A stretch of 64,000 bases of DNA from Arthrobacter sp. 24S4-2. GTDB lineage: Bacteria; Actinomycetota; Actinomycetes; Actinomycetales; Micrococcaceae. Position 1 is the first letter of the stretch; the number at the start of each line of letters is the position of its first letter. The stretch spans positions 1,984,001 to 2,048,000 of the forward strand of contig NZ_CP040018.1 of the NCBI RefSeq assembly GCF_005280255.1. Direction: 5' to 3'. The notes beneath the pieces are model-generated. The model saw nothing but the letters and a program-made list of their open reading frames with translations, searched no databases and was not told where the DNA came from. A program made the translations under genes and the position numbers. Below are positions 40,806 through 49,005 of this stretch, piece by piece.

Positions 40806-42133
40806 GCTGCGGCTCCTTCGGTTTCGGTCGTGGCAGTTTGGTTTGTGGCGGCGTTGCCGGGCGGGGGCCATGCGGCGCCGCTGTAGTCGCTGTGGTGCGG
40901 GTTCTCCCAGATGACGGTGGCGCCCATACCCAGGCCGATGCACATGGTGGTGATGCCGTACCGGACCGTGGGGTCCTCTTCGAACTGCCGCGCCAACTGG
41001 TTCATCAGCCGCACGCCGGAAGACGCCAGCGGGTGGCCGACGGCGATCGCGCCGCCGTAGCGGTTGACGCGGGGATCGTCGTCGGCGATGCCGAAGTGGT
41101 CCAGGAAGCTCAGCACCTGGACGGCGAACGCCTCGTTGATTTCAAACAGCCCGATGTCCGCGATGCCCAGGCCGGCGTTCTTCAGTGCCTTCTCCGTGGC
41201 CGGGACCGGACCGATGCCCATGACTTCAGGCTCCACGCCGGCAAAGGCATAGCTGACCAGGCGCATTTTCACCGGGAGGCCCAGTTCCGCGGCGGCATCG
41301 GCGGAGGCGAGCAGGGCTGCGGTGGCGCCGTCGTTCAATCCCGCAGCGTTGCCGGCGGTGACCCGGCCGTGCGGGCGGAAGGGCGTGCGCAGCGCGGCTA
41401 GATCCTCACGGGACGTGCCCGGGCGGGGCGGTTCGTCCACGGTATTGACCGTCCACCCCTGGCCCGGCTTCATGGTGGCCACCGGCACCAGGTCAGGCTG
41501 GATCCGGCCCTTCCCATAGGCGGCCGCCAGCTTGTCCTGGGACGCCACCGCGTAGGCGTCCGTGCGGTCCTTGGTGATGGCCGGGAAGCGGTCGTGGAGG
41601 TTCTCCGCCGTGTTTCCCATGTTGAGCGCGGCCGGGTCCACGAGCCGTTCGGACATGAACCGGGGATTGGGGTCGGAGCCCTCGCCCATCGGGTGGTTCC
41701 CCATGTGTTCCACTCCGCCGGCAATGACGACGTCGTACGCCCCGAAGGCGATGCCGCTGGCCGTGGTGGTCACTGCGGTCATCGCACCTGCGCACATGCG
41801 GTCCACGGCAAATCCCGGAACCGTTCGGGGGAGCCCGGCCAGCAGCGCTGCGGTGCGGCCGATGGTGAGGCCCTGGTCGCCAGTCTGGGTGGTGGCGGCC
41901 ACGGCCACTTCGTCGATGCGGTCCGCGGGGAGCGAGGGGTTGCGGCGCATGAGTTCGCGGATGCATTTGACCACGAGGTCATCGGCGCGGGTTCCGGCGT
42001 AGATGCCTTTTTCCCCCGCGCGGCCGAAGGGGGTGCGGACACCGTCGACAAAAACGACGTCGCGGACGGTGCGGGGGCTTCCGCTGCTGTGATTTTCGCT
42101 TCTGTTTTGTCCGTTGCTCGGGTGTTCGCTCAC
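40802..42133 (-). CDS. fadA: Acetyl-CoA C-acyltransferase (thiolase)
   Basis: A 443-residue thiolase that cleaves 3-ketoacyl-CoA to acetyl-CoA and a shortened acyl-CoA. The acylated Cys is in VDRMCAGAMTAV (about residue 115). INEAFAVQVLSFL holds the Asn/Glu, GGAIAVGHPLASSGVRL the catalytic His, and TTMCIGLGMGATVIW the second Cys. The N-terminal ~20 residues are a hydrophilic extension. The start is GTG, with GAGGAG 8 bp upstream. It is the first gene of the fadA-fadB operon; a palindrome lies in its promoter region. Confidence 0.95.
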   Translation of the reverse strand: MSEHPSNGQNRSENHSSGSPRTVRDVVFVDGVRTPFGRAGEKGIYAGTRADDLVVKCIRELMRRNPSLPADRIDEVAVAATTQTGDQGLTIGRTAALLAGLPRTVPGFAVDRMCAGAMTAVTTTASGIAFGAYDVVIAGGVEHMGNHPMGEGSDPNPRFMSERLVDPAALNMGNTAENLHDRFPAITKDRTDAYAVASQDKLAAAYGKGRIQPDLVPVATMKPGQGWTVNTVDEPPRPGTSREDLAALRTPFRPHGRVTAGNAAGLNDGATAALLASADAAAELGLPVKMRLVSYAFAGVEPEVMGIGPVPATEKALKNAGLGIADIGLFEINEAFAVQVLSFLDHFGIADDDPRVNRYGGAIAVGHPLASSGVRLMNQLARQFEEDPTVRYGITTMCIGLGMGATVIWENPHHSDYSGAAWPPPGNAATNQTATTETEGAAA

Positions 42134-42209
42134 GTGGTACTCCTCATCGAGACATTGGTGCCGGACGCATGCAAGTGGCAGCTATGTTCCGGGCGACATT
42201 GATCCCAAT

Positions 42210-42225
42210 GTTACTCGTGAGTAAC
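42210..42225. promoter_or_regulatory. Palindromic operator candidate for the fadA operon
   Basis: GTTACTC-GT-GAGTAAC, perfect 7-bp arms, 77-92 bp upstream of the thiolase start codon. The shape and position suit a TetR-family repressor of fatty-acid degradation. No regulator gene is adjacent. Confidence 0.5.
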
Positions 42226-42274
42226 TTAGCTGGCAAGAACCCTTGTGGACTTCGGCATTCCGCGGTCCCGACGT

Positions 42275-42322
42275 CCAACGCCTCGATGTTCCAACGCCTC
42301 GATGTTCCAGCGCCTCGATGTT
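42275..42322 (+). repeat. 16-bp tandem repeat upstream of fadA and after the RNase D gene
   Basis: CCAACGCCTCGATGTT at 42275 and 42291 (identical) and 42307 (one change). It fills much of the spacer between the thiolase promoter and the end of the RNase D gene. Confidence 0.9.
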
Positions 42323-42355
42323 CCGGCCCACGGGCGGGCCTGCGGAATACCGGAG

Positions 42356-43699
42356 TTAGCTGCCGGCGGCGGGAGCCGCCGCCGGGGCGGCCTTCGGCTC
42401 CTTGGGTGGAAGCGGTTGAGGATTCAGGAACGCGGACGTGATCAGGGGCGCGGTGAGCTCAATCTGCCACGGGCGTGCGCCGAGTTCGCTGAGCTCTTCG
42501 GCAATCGCCTCCTCGCTGAGTTCCGCAGGCGGCCGCCAGGCCACGCGGCGCAGGAAGTCCGGTGTGAGCAGGTTTTCGACCGGGAGGTTCAGTTCGTCGG
42601 CCTTGTCCTGCAGTAGCGGCCGGGCAGTCGCGAGCCTTTCGGCCGCGGCCGGATCCCGGTCGGCCCATACCCTGGGCGGCGGCGGGGCATTGGTGGGAAG
42701 GTGCAGCGGCGGGAGGTCCTCCATGGTCCTGGCCGTGGCGATGCAGCGGAGCCAGCGCGGAGCCTCACGCTGGGCGGCACGGCCATGGAAGCCCTTGGTC
42801 CCCAGAAGCTGGGGAACGGTCGAAGGCATGGCTTTGGCGGCTGCCACGAGCGATGAGTCGGGGATGAGGCGGCCGGGGGCCACATCGCGCTTTTGGGCCA
42901 GCGAATCCCGCTCCAGCCACAGTTCCCGGACCGCTGCCAGCTGCCGGCGGTCCCGGATCTGGTGCAGTCCGGAGGTTTTCCGCCACGGGTCCACGCGGGG
43001 CGGGGCAAGGCCGGCAGCGAGGATGGCCGCGAACTCCTGCTCGGCGTATTCAAGCTTCCCGTCGCCCTGAAGCAGTTCGATGAGTTCTTCGCGCAGCTCC
43101 GTGAGGACCTCGACGTCCAGGGCCGCATACCGCAGCCAGGGTTCGGGGAGCGGGCGGGTGGACCAGTCGGCGGCGGAATGTTCCTTGGCCAGGCCGAAGC
43201 CAAGCAGCTGCTCGATGACGGCCGCCAGTCCCACCCGCGGCAGCCCCGCGAGCCGCGCGGCCAGTTCGGTGTCGAAAAGCTTGTGCGGCCACATGCCCAG
43301 CTCGGACAGGCAGGGGAGATCCTGGCTTGCAGCGTGCAGGATCCATTCGACGCCCTCGAGGGCGTCGTTGATGATCTGCAGGTCCCCGAACGGTTCGGGA
43401 TCGATGAGCCAGGTGCCGGAGCCTTCGCGCCGGATCTGGACCAGGAATGCCCGTTGCCCGTAACGGAAGCCCGAAGCGCGCTCCGCGTCCACGCCGGCCG
43501 GGCCGGTTCCGGCGGCAATGGCGGCGGCGCAGCGTTCCAGTCCGGCGGGAGTTTCAATGACGAGCGGCACTCCGTCCCGGGGGGAGTCCAGGTCGATGAC
43601 CTCGGGGACCAGGCTGTCGAAGCCGTCCACCGTGATGTGGGGAGTAATGTCAGCAGCCGGGACGCCGGCTGTGGTGTGTTCCGGATTTTGAGGGGTCAT
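42356..43699 (-). CDS. rnd: Ribonuclease D-like 3'-5' exonuclease with HRDC domains
   Basis: A 447-residue exonuclease. The DEDDy domain (about 45-225) shows GPAGVDAERASGFRY (Exo I D-x-E), LHAASQDLPCLSELGM (Exo II, Asp), and WLRYAALDVEVLTELREEL (Exo III, Y-x-x-x-D). An HRDC domain (about 250-320, RRQLAAVRELWLERDSLAQ) and a second HRDC-like region follow. It trims tRNA and other structured RNAs. The C-terminus is Pro/Ala-rich. A -10-like TAAACT lies 9 bp before the ATG, giving a leader of only a few bases. RNase D followed by DUF3000 is a conserved actinobacterial pair. Confidence 0.9.
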   Translation of the reverse strand: MTPQNPEHTTAGVPAADITPHITVDGFDSLVPEVIDLDSPRDGVPLVIETPAGLERCAAAIAAGTGPAGVDAERASGFRYGQRAFLVQIRREGSGTWLIDPEPFGDLQIINDALEGVEWILHAASQDLPCLSELGMWPHKLFDTELAARLAGLPRVGLAAVIEQLLGFGLAKEHSAADWSTRPLPEPWLRYAALDVEVLTELREELIELLQGDGKLEYAEQEFAAILAAGLAPPRVDPWRKTSGLHQIRDRRQLAAVRELWLERDSLAQKRDVAPGRLIPDSSLVAAAKAMPSTVPQLLGTKGFHGRAAQREAPRWLRCIATARTMEDLPPLHLPTNAPPPPRVWADRDPAAAERLATARPLLQDKADELNLPVENLLTPDFLRRVAWRPPAELSEEAIAEELSELGARPWQIELTAPLITSAFLNPQPLPPKEPKAAPAAAPAAGS

Positions 43700-43756
43700 G
43701 ATGCCTTCAGTTTACCGACATCGCGCCGGAGGGCGCCCCGCCGTGGTCAGCCATGG

Positions 43757-44407
43757 TCAGTTGCGCCGCCTTCGGGGCAGGGCGGATACGCCCTCCGGCA
43801 GCGGTGGAAGGCCCGCAAATGTGCAGACCATGTCCGACCACGCCTCCAAGTGCGACTGGATGTCCGGTCCCGCCGGCGTCCAGGAGGCCCGCAGCTCGAT
43901 GTCGATGGATTCGGGCCTGTCAGAAAGGGTGCCGAAGCTCTCGGACAGCACCCTCGTGGCCGTTCCGCCGGCCGCACGGTAGGGGGCCTTGTGGTTCTCC
44001 AGCGCCTCAACGAGCCAGGTCCAGGCCACTGATCCAAGCATTTCATCATTCCCCATTTCCGGCTCCAGCTGGGCGCGGATGTAGGTCACGATCCTGAACT
44101 CCCCGTCCCACACCGCCGAGCCGTCAGGATCGTACAGGAGGATAAACCGGCCGGTGGCGAGTTCCTCGGCGTCGTCGTCAAGTGTTCCGGCGGCCCGGAC
44201 CAGCCCGGCGGAAACGGGTCCGTGTACGGCGGCCTGCGCCGGTCCCGGGACAGTCCCCATGACCTCGGCGCCGAGGGCCACAGCGAACGGTGCCAGCCTT
44301 GAGGGCGCCGGGATCTCGTCCAGGTGCAGCTCACTGCGGCACCGGGCTTTTCGAAGGGTTCCCAACGCGGTAAGGAACTCCGCAGGAACCTGGGCGAGTG
44401 CGTTCAC
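43757..44407 (-). CDS. DUF3000 family protein
   Basis: A 216-residue conserved actinobacterial protein of unknown function. ATGRFILLYDPDGSAVWDGEFRIV (split near residue 85-105) and the later LGSVAWTWLVEALENH, LSESFGTLSDR and IELRASWTP are the family's strong blocks. No catalytic motif is obvious. The GTG start has a -10 hexamer exactly 6 bp upstream (TAACCT, 44414-44419), so the mRNA is likely leaderless. It precedes the RNase D gene in the same direction, as in mycobacteria. Confidence 0.85.
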   Translation of the reverse strand: MNALAQVPAEFLTALGTLRKARCRSELHLDEIPAPSRLAPFAVALGAEVMGTVPGPAQAAVHGPVSAGLVRAAGTLDDDAEELATGRFILLYDPDGSAVWDGEFRIVTYIRAQLEPEMGNDEMLGSVAWTWLVEALENHKAPYRAAGGTATRVLSESFGTLSDRPESIDIELRASWTPAGPDIQSHLEAWSDMVCTFAGLPPLPEGVSALPRRRRN

Positions 44408-44413
44408 CTTCGC

Positions 44414-44419
44414 AGGTTA
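44414..44419 (-). promoter_or_regulatory. -10 hexamer TAACCT, leaderless start for DUF3000
   Basis: On the minus strand TAACCT, GCGAAG, then GTG at 44407, a 6-bp spacing. There is no ribosome site other than a poor GAAGG, which is too close to the start codon. Confidence 0.45.
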
Positions 44420-44468
44420 CGCAAATTGTGGCGCCGATCCCTGCAGGCTCGCCGCCCCGGGCGCCTGC

Positions 44469-45569
44469 TCAACCAGCTGCCAGCTCCCGCTTGATGGCGG
44501 CGACGAAGGAATCCACGTCCTCTTCGCTGGTGTCGAAGGAGCACATCCAGCGGACTTCCCGGGCAGCCTCGTTCCAGTCGTAGAAGCGGAACGACTGCCG
44601 TAGGCGGTCCGCGATGCCCTCGGGAAGGATGGCGAAGACGCCGTTGGATTCCGTCCTCTGGGTGGGCTCGACGCCGTCGATCCCGTCCACCGCGGCGCGC
44701 AGCCGCGAAGCCATCGCATTGGCGTGCCTGGCCGACCGCAGCCACAGGTCTCCCTCGAGCAGCGCGATGAACTGGGCGGACATGAACCGCATTTTGGAGG
44801 CCAGTTGCATATTCATCTTGCGTAGGAACAGCAGGCCGTGCGCGGCCTCGGGGTTCAGCGCCACCACTACCTCGCCGTACAGCAGCCCGTTCTTGGTGCC
44901 GCCGAATGAGAGGATGTCCACGCCGGCGTCGCGGGTGAACGCCCGCAGCGGAACGTCAAGGTGGGCGGCGGCGTTTGCCAGCCGCGCACCGTCCATGTGC
45001 AGTTTCATGCCCTTGGCATGGACGTGGTCGGCGATCGCGCGGACCTCTTCCGGGGTGTAGCACGTGCCCAGCTCGGTGGTCTGGGTGATGGAAACGGCGA
45101 GCGGCTGTGCGCGGTGTTCATCGCCCCAGCCCCAGGCCTCACGGTCGATCAGTTCCGGCGTCAGCTTGCCGTCCGGGGCGGGTACCTGCAGGAGCTTGAT
45201 GCCGCCGATGCGTTCAGGCGCGCCGTTCTCGTCCATGTTGATGTGCGCCGTGGACGCGCAGATCACCGCGCCCCAGCGGGGGAGCAGCGACTGCAGCGAC
45301 AGGACGTTCGCCCCCGTTCCGTTGAAGACGGGGAAGCACTCGATCCCGGCGCCGAAGTGCTGTTCCATCAGCACCTGCAGCCGCGCCGTGTAGTCGTCTT
45401 CACCGTAGGAGACCTGGTGGCCCTCGTTCGCCGCGGCCAGGGCCGCCAGGACTTCGGGGTGGACGCCTGAGTAGTTGTCGGAGGCAAAACCCCGGATGGC
45501 GGGGTCATGGAGCCGTGCCGCGTTGCCGGCAGGGGCAGTTTCAACTGTGGTTGTCATCGCTTTGGTCAC
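44469..45569 (-). CDS. ltaE: Low-specificity threonine aldolase / beta-eliminating lyase
   Basis: A 366-residue PLP enzyme of fold type I that cleaves L-threonine and allo-threonine to glycine and acetaldehyde. FASDNYSGVHPEVLAAL at the start, VFNGTGANVLSLQSL (phosphate-binding), KLHMDGARLANAAAHL (Asp contacting pyridine N and Arg binding the carboxylate), and SFGGTKNGLLYGEVVV (the PLP-binding Lys about residue 213) are all typical. The GTG start lies 25 bp after the SDR gene. TAGACT precedes it by 6 bp, so it may have its own promoter. Confidence 0.93.
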   Translation of the reverse strand: MTKAMTTTVETAPAGNAARLHDPAIRGFASDNYSGVHPEVLAALAAANEGHQVSYGEDDYTARLQVLMEQHFGAGIECFPVFNGTGANVLSLQSLLPRWGAVICASTAHINMDENGAPERIGGIKLLQVPAPDGKLTPELIDREAWGWGDEHRAQPLAVSITQTTELGTCYTPEEVRAIADHVHAKGMKLHMDGARLANAAAHLDVPLRAFTRDAGVDILSFGGTKNGLLYGEVVVALNPEAAHGLLFLRKMNMQLASKMRFMSAQFIALLEGDLWLRSARHANAMASRLRAAVDGIDGVEPTQRTESNGVFAILPEGIADRLRQSFRFYDWNEAAREVRWMCSFDTSEEDVDSFVAAIKRELAAG

Positions 45570-45575
45570 GCTTTC

Positions 45576-45581
45576 AGTCTA
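45576..45581 (-). promoter_or_regulatory. -10 hexamer TAGACT, leaderless start for threonine aldolase
   Basis: On the minus strand TAGACT, GAAAGC, then GTG at 45569. It lies within the 25-bp spacer after the SDR gene, so it would be an internal promoter of the cluster. Confidence 0.4.
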
Positions 45582-45594
45582 GGGATGTCCGCGG

Positions 45595-46299
45595 TTAACG
45601 GCTAAGCAGCAGCCGCTGGCCGTTCAGTTCCGCCGCGGGGGTGGTGAAGAGCCCGACGGCGGCTGCCGCCAGCTCGTCCACATCGGTAAAGCCGGGGAAG
45701 CTGCGTCCGGGAGATTTGGCGCGCATGCTTGCGTCCACGAGGCCCTTCACCACGAAAATGACGGCGGCGCTGTGCGATTCCCTGCTGAAGCCCTCCGCCA
45801 CTGCCAGGGTCCAGGCTTCGGCAGCAGCCTTGGCGGCAACGTAGCTCGCGCCGGCCGCCGTCGGCGTCCCGACGGCCGTGGAGGACGCCATGGCAAAACG
45901 GCCGGAGTCCGACGCCGCGAGGTCGTCGTAGAACACCCGGGTCACGTTCCGGAGCGTTGTAATGGCGCTCCGTTCCAGGAAGTCCCAGTCGTCGTCGCTC
46001 TGGTCCGTGATGCCTTGGGCGCCGCGCCAGCCGCCCACCAGGTGGATGACGCCGTCGACCCTTCCGGCCGTGCCGGAAATCGAGGCATGCAGGGCCCTGA
46101 CGTCGGCCAGGCTGGCGAGGTCGCAGACGAGGGGAGTGACGCCGTCGCCCGCTTCGGCGGCGGCGGCCCCGATCCGGGGACCGTCCGAGCCGACCGTGAA
46201 GACCGTGTGGCCGGCTTCGCGCAGGGCACGTGCCGTGGCGATCCCGGACGGCCCGCTGCCGCCCGTGACCACCACGGTCAGAGCTCGTGCAACGCTCAT
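45595..46299 (-). CDS. SDR-family oxidoreductase
   Basis: A 234-residue short-chain dehydrogenase/reductase. The NAD(P)-binding TVVVTGGSGPSGIATARAL is at residues 8-26 (TGGSGPSG in place of TGxxxGIG). IHLVGGW takes the place of NNAG. The catalytic region has ASSTAVGTPTAAGASYVAAKAAAEAW, with Ser, Tyr and Lys (Y-A-A-K-type, YVAAK). Substrate unknown. The gene overlaps the DUF6421 stop by 4 bp, so the two are coupled and probably act in one pathway. Confidence 0.9.
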   Translation of the reverse strand: MSVARALTVVVTGGSGPSGIATARALREAGHTVFTVGSDGPRIGAAAAEAGDGVTPLVCDLASLADVRALHASISGTAGRVDGVIHLVGGWRGAQGITDQSDDDWDFLERSAITTLRNVTRVFYDDLAASDSGRFAMASSTAVGTPTAAGASYVAAKAAAEAWTLAVAEGFSRESHSAAVIFVVKGLVDASMRAKSPGRSFPGFTDVDELAAAAVGLFTTPAAELNGQRLLLSR

Positions 46300-47708
46300 C
46301 CGGCGTTCATGGCCAGTGTTGCGGCCCCGGCGTTCGCCGCTCCGGTGCCGGACGTTCCGGTGATGCCGGCCGTGGACTCAATAACGGGGCGCATCTTCTT
46401 CTCGAGTGCCTCGTAGAACATGGACAGCGGGAATTCGTCGTCAAGCACCTGGTCGGTCAGGCCGCGCGGGGGTCCGTCCAGGGGAAGGGCGGCCGGGCCT
46501 TTGGCCCAGACGGAGGACGGGTTGGGTGTGACGGTGCCCGAAATGAGGTCGTAGGCGGCCAGCCAATGGGCCGTCTTGGGCCGGTCGATCGAGCGCCAGT
46601 ACAGCTCCTCGATCCGTGCGCCGAGTTGAATCACGACGTCGGCAACTTCGTCCCAGTCGATGCTGAGCTTGCTGTCGGTCCAGTGAAGGACGCGGTGCTG
46701 GTGCATCCAGGCGAAAAGCAGCTGGCCGCCGAGGCCGTCGTAGTTGCGGACCCTGCTGCCGGTGATGGCGAAGCGGAAGATCCGGTCGAAGATGACGGCG
46801 TACTGCACCAGCTTGGCGTGGCGGCGTGCCTCGGGGTCGGCGTCCTCGTCCTTCTCGATCCTTACCGATTCGCGGAAAGCGGTCAGGTCGCAGCGGAGCT
46901 CTTCCAGGGAGTACAGGAAGAAGGGCATGCGCTGTTTGATCATGAACGGGTCGAAGGGAAGGTCCCCGCGCATGTGGGTGCGGTCATGGATCAGGTCCCA
47001 CATCACGAAGGTTTGCTGGGTGAGTTCCTGGTTCTCCAGGAGTTCGGCGGCTTCGGCAGGGAGCTCCAGGCGGGTGATGTCAGCCGCGGCCCCGAGGACC
47101 CGGCGGAAGCGTGCTGCTTCGCGGTCGGCGAAGATGGCGCCCCAGGTGAACGTGGGGGTTTCCCGGACCGCGACGGTTTCCGGGAACAGCACGGCTGAGT
47201 TGGTGTTGTAGCCCGGGGTGAAGTCCACAAAGCGGATGGGGACGAAGAGCTTGTTGGAGTATTCGCCCTCCTCGAGGCCGGCAATGAACTCGGGCCAGAT
47301 GACCTCGATCAGGACGGCCTCCACCAGGCGGCTGCTGCTGCCGTTCTGCGTGTACATGGGGAACACCACCAGGTGCTGAAGCCCGTTGATGCGGTGCTGC
47401 TGCGGCTGGAACGCAAGCAGTGAATCCAGGAAGTCGGGCACTCCGAAGCCGCCCGCGGACCACCGGCCGAAATCCCTGACCAGAAGTTCGAGGTACCGGG
47501 CATCGTGCGGGAACGCGGGGGCCAGGGATTCCACCGCGGCGCAGATGGTGCTGGCATGCATGGCGGCGGCGCGGTGGTCGGCGGCGTCCGGCACGGAGCC
47601 GTCCTGGGCCTGGAGCGACTGGATTGCCGTTGCGGCGGCCTTGAGGCGCACCCACTCCGGGTGGTTTTCGGTGAGCGGGGCGGCTGCGGTGATAGCGGTC
47701 GTGGTCAT
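46296..47708 (-). CDS. DUF6421 family protein
   Basis: A 470-residue conserved protein of unknown function. Recognisable blocks are LVVFPMYTQNGSSSRLVEAV (about 115-135), FVPIRFVDFTPGYNTNSAVLF (split near 165), and TFVMWDLIHDRTHMRGDLPFDPFMIKQRMPF (split near 240-270). The HDRTHMRG group of His and Asp residues could bind a metal. The C-terminal tail is Gly/Ala/Thr-rich. GAAAGG lies some 15 bp upstream of the ATG. It forms a two-gene unit with the SDR gene. Confidence 0.78.
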   Translation of the reverse strand: MTTTAITAAAPLTENHPEWVRLKAAATAIQSLQAQDGSVPDAADHRAAAMHASTICAAVESLAPAFPHDARYLELLVRDFGRWSAGGFGVPDFLDSLLAFQPQQHRINGLQHLVVFPMYTQNGSSSRLVEAVLIEVIWPEFIAGLEEGEYSNKLFVPIRFVDFTPGYNTNSAVLFPETVAVRETPTFTWGAIFADREAARFRRVLGAAADITRLELPAEAAELLENQELTQQTFVMWDLIHDRTHMRGDLPFDPFMIKQRMPFFLYSLEELRCDLTAFRESVRIEKDEDADPEARRHAKLVQYAVIFDRIFRFAITGSRVRNYDGLGGQLLFAWMHQHRVLHWTDSKLSIDWDEVADVVIQLGARIEELYWRSIDRPKTAHWLAAYDLISGTVTPNPSSVWAKGPAALPLDGPPRGLTDQVLDDEFPLSMFYEALEKKMRPVIESTAGITGTSGTGAANAGAATLAMNAG

Positions 47709-47898
47709 CGTCGGCGATCGCCTTTCTGGTTGCTTGGAGCTTCTACGGCGAGCGTAGCAAGCAATCAGATCTCCTAATGCAAAATTGGCTCGAGCATAAG
47801 AAAGACTGGTTCAAATGGGCCGGCAACCCCGCCCCAGGTGTAGCGGGGGCCGGGGCTGCCGATCCGGGCGCCGCGCGATCGGGGCGGGGCGGGACGGA

Positions 47899-48399
47899 CT
47901 ATTTTGCGGCGTCGTCCGTGGAAACCAGCTTCAGTGAAACAGAGTTAATGCAGAAGCGCTGGTCGGTGGGAGTGCCGTAGCCCTCGCCTTCGAACACGTG
48001 GCCCAAGTGGGAATCGCAGCTTGCGCAGCGGACTTCAACGCGGTCCATGCCCACGGTGCGGTCATGGATGTAACGGACGGTGCCGTCTGCAAGCGGCGCC
48101 CAGAATGACGGCCAGCCACAGTGCGAATCGAACTTTTCGCTGCTCGTGAACAGTTCCGCGCCGCAGGCACGGCACTGGTAGACGCCGGCGGTGTGCGAAT
48201 CCCAGTACTCACCCGTGTAGGGCCGCTCGGTTCCCGCCTGCCGGAGAACGCGGTACTCCTCCGGAGTAAGTTCCTGGCGCCATTCCGCGTCCGACTTTTC
48301 CACCGGCAGAGCGGCGTCTGCGGCGGTGGACCCGGTGCCGGGGGCTGCGACCGGCGATGGGACCGGCGTGACTTTTGGCCTATTGCTAAAGATGCTCAT
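47899..48399 (-). CDS. msrB: Peptide-methionine (R)-S-oxide reductase MsrB
   Basis: A 166-residue enzyme that reduces methionine-R-sulfoxide in proteins. The zinc-binding pairs CRAC and CASC are present, as are the conserved HCGWPSFWAP and the catalytic RFCINSVSL (Cys near the end). A 30-residue Pro/Ala extension precedes the domain. The ATG at 48399 gives MSIFSNRPK; a TTG at 48417 overlapping the upstream stop (TTGA) would add six residues. Just downstream, 47820-47863 contains a GC-rich inverted repeat that may end the transcript, although no T-run is seen. Confidence 0.93.
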   Translation of the reverse strand: MSIFSNRPKVTPVPSPVAAPGTGSTAADAALPVEKSDAEWRQELTPEEYRVLRQAGTERPYTGEYWDSHTAGVYQCRACGAELFTSSEKFDSHCGWPSFWAPLADGTVRYIHDRTVGMDRVEVRCASCDSHLGHVFEGEGYGTPTDQRFCINSVSLKLVSTDDAAK

Positions 48400-48413
48400 A
48401 GCCTGAACAACGC

Positions 48414-48905
48414 TCAAGAGTCCCCGATAAATCCCGACCCGGCATACAGGTGCAGCACTGGCAGCCCCAACTGGTCCTGGGCTTTGTTGGCCCAGTCCGT
48501 GTGGAAGGTGTCCGCGATGGCGTGCGGGCGCGTGATGACCACGGCCTGCCCCGCACCGAGTTCCTTGACCTTGGCCACCAGGCCCTGCACGGCGCCGCCG
48601 CCCACCACCTCGCCGGTGACACCGCTGCCCAGCCCTGCCAGTGCGTTGAGCGAAACAGCCAGGGTTTCGGCGGCAGCTGCGCGTTCGGTGGCAGGATCCG
48701 GCGCATGGGAGGTCAGCTCGCGGAATGCCTTGGCGACGTCCAGCAAGGACAGGTTTTCGAGGAAGTCCACCAGCAGGTGCCGTTCGGTGTTGGCCGGCAC
48801 CAGCACCACGAGGGGCGCGTCACCGCCGTCCACCAGGCGTTCGATATTGACTCGGTCGTCCGCACCCAGCGGCTCTTCTGTCAGAATGACGATTGGATCG
48901 CTCAT
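48414..48905 (-). CDS. Conserved hypothetical protein, USP-like alpha/beta fold
   Basis: A 163-residue protein I do not recognise with certainty. It starts with a parallel strand PIVILTEEPLGADDRVNIERL, then PLVVLVPANTERHLLVDFL, and ends with AVVITRPHAIADTFHTDWANKAQDQLGLPVLHLYAG (split near 135), an alternating strand-helix order like a universal-stress or small Rossmann-like fold. The VTGEVVGGGAVQGLV segment is glycine-rich. No catalytic motif is evident. TAGGCT lies 6 bp upstream of its ATG, giving a leaderless mRNA that continues into msrB. It is divergent from the alpha/beta-hydrolase gene. Confidence 0.75.
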   Translation of the reverse strand: MSDPIVILTEEPLGADDRVNIERLVDGGDAPLVVLVPANTERHLLVDFLENLSLLDVAKAFRELTSHAPDPATERAAAAETLAVSLNALAGLGSGVTGEVVGGGAVQGLVAKVKELGAGQAVVITRPHAIADTFHTDWANKAQDQLGLPVLHLYAGSGFIGDS

Positions 48906-48911
48906 GCCCCC

Positions 48912-48917
48912 AGCCTA
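48912..48917 (-). promoter_or_regulatory. -10 hexamer TAGGCT, leaderless start
   Basis: On the minus strand TAGGCT, GGGGGC, then ATG at 48905. The 100-bp divergent spacer must also hold the promoter of the hydrolase gene. Confidence 0.45.
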
Positions 48918-48993
48918 GTCCCGGCCCGCCCTCCCCGCACGAATTTCGTCCGGACCGGCGTGCGCCCGAATATGTCCGGACGGCATGCTGCAG

Positions 48994-48999
48994 TAAGAA
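48994..48999 (+). promoter_or_regulatory. Weak -10-like TAAGAA before the hydrolase gene
   Basis: TAAGAA(T) lies 6 bp before the ATG at 49006. It is a poorer match than the other leaderless promoters; there is no ribosome site. Confidence 0.3.
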
Positions 49000-49005
49000 T
49001 GGATC

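Noticed and set aside
47777..47980. 67-codon frame between msrB and DUF6421
   Set aside because: It has no ribosome site, runs antisense into msrB, and covers the GC-rich inverted repeat at 47820-47863.
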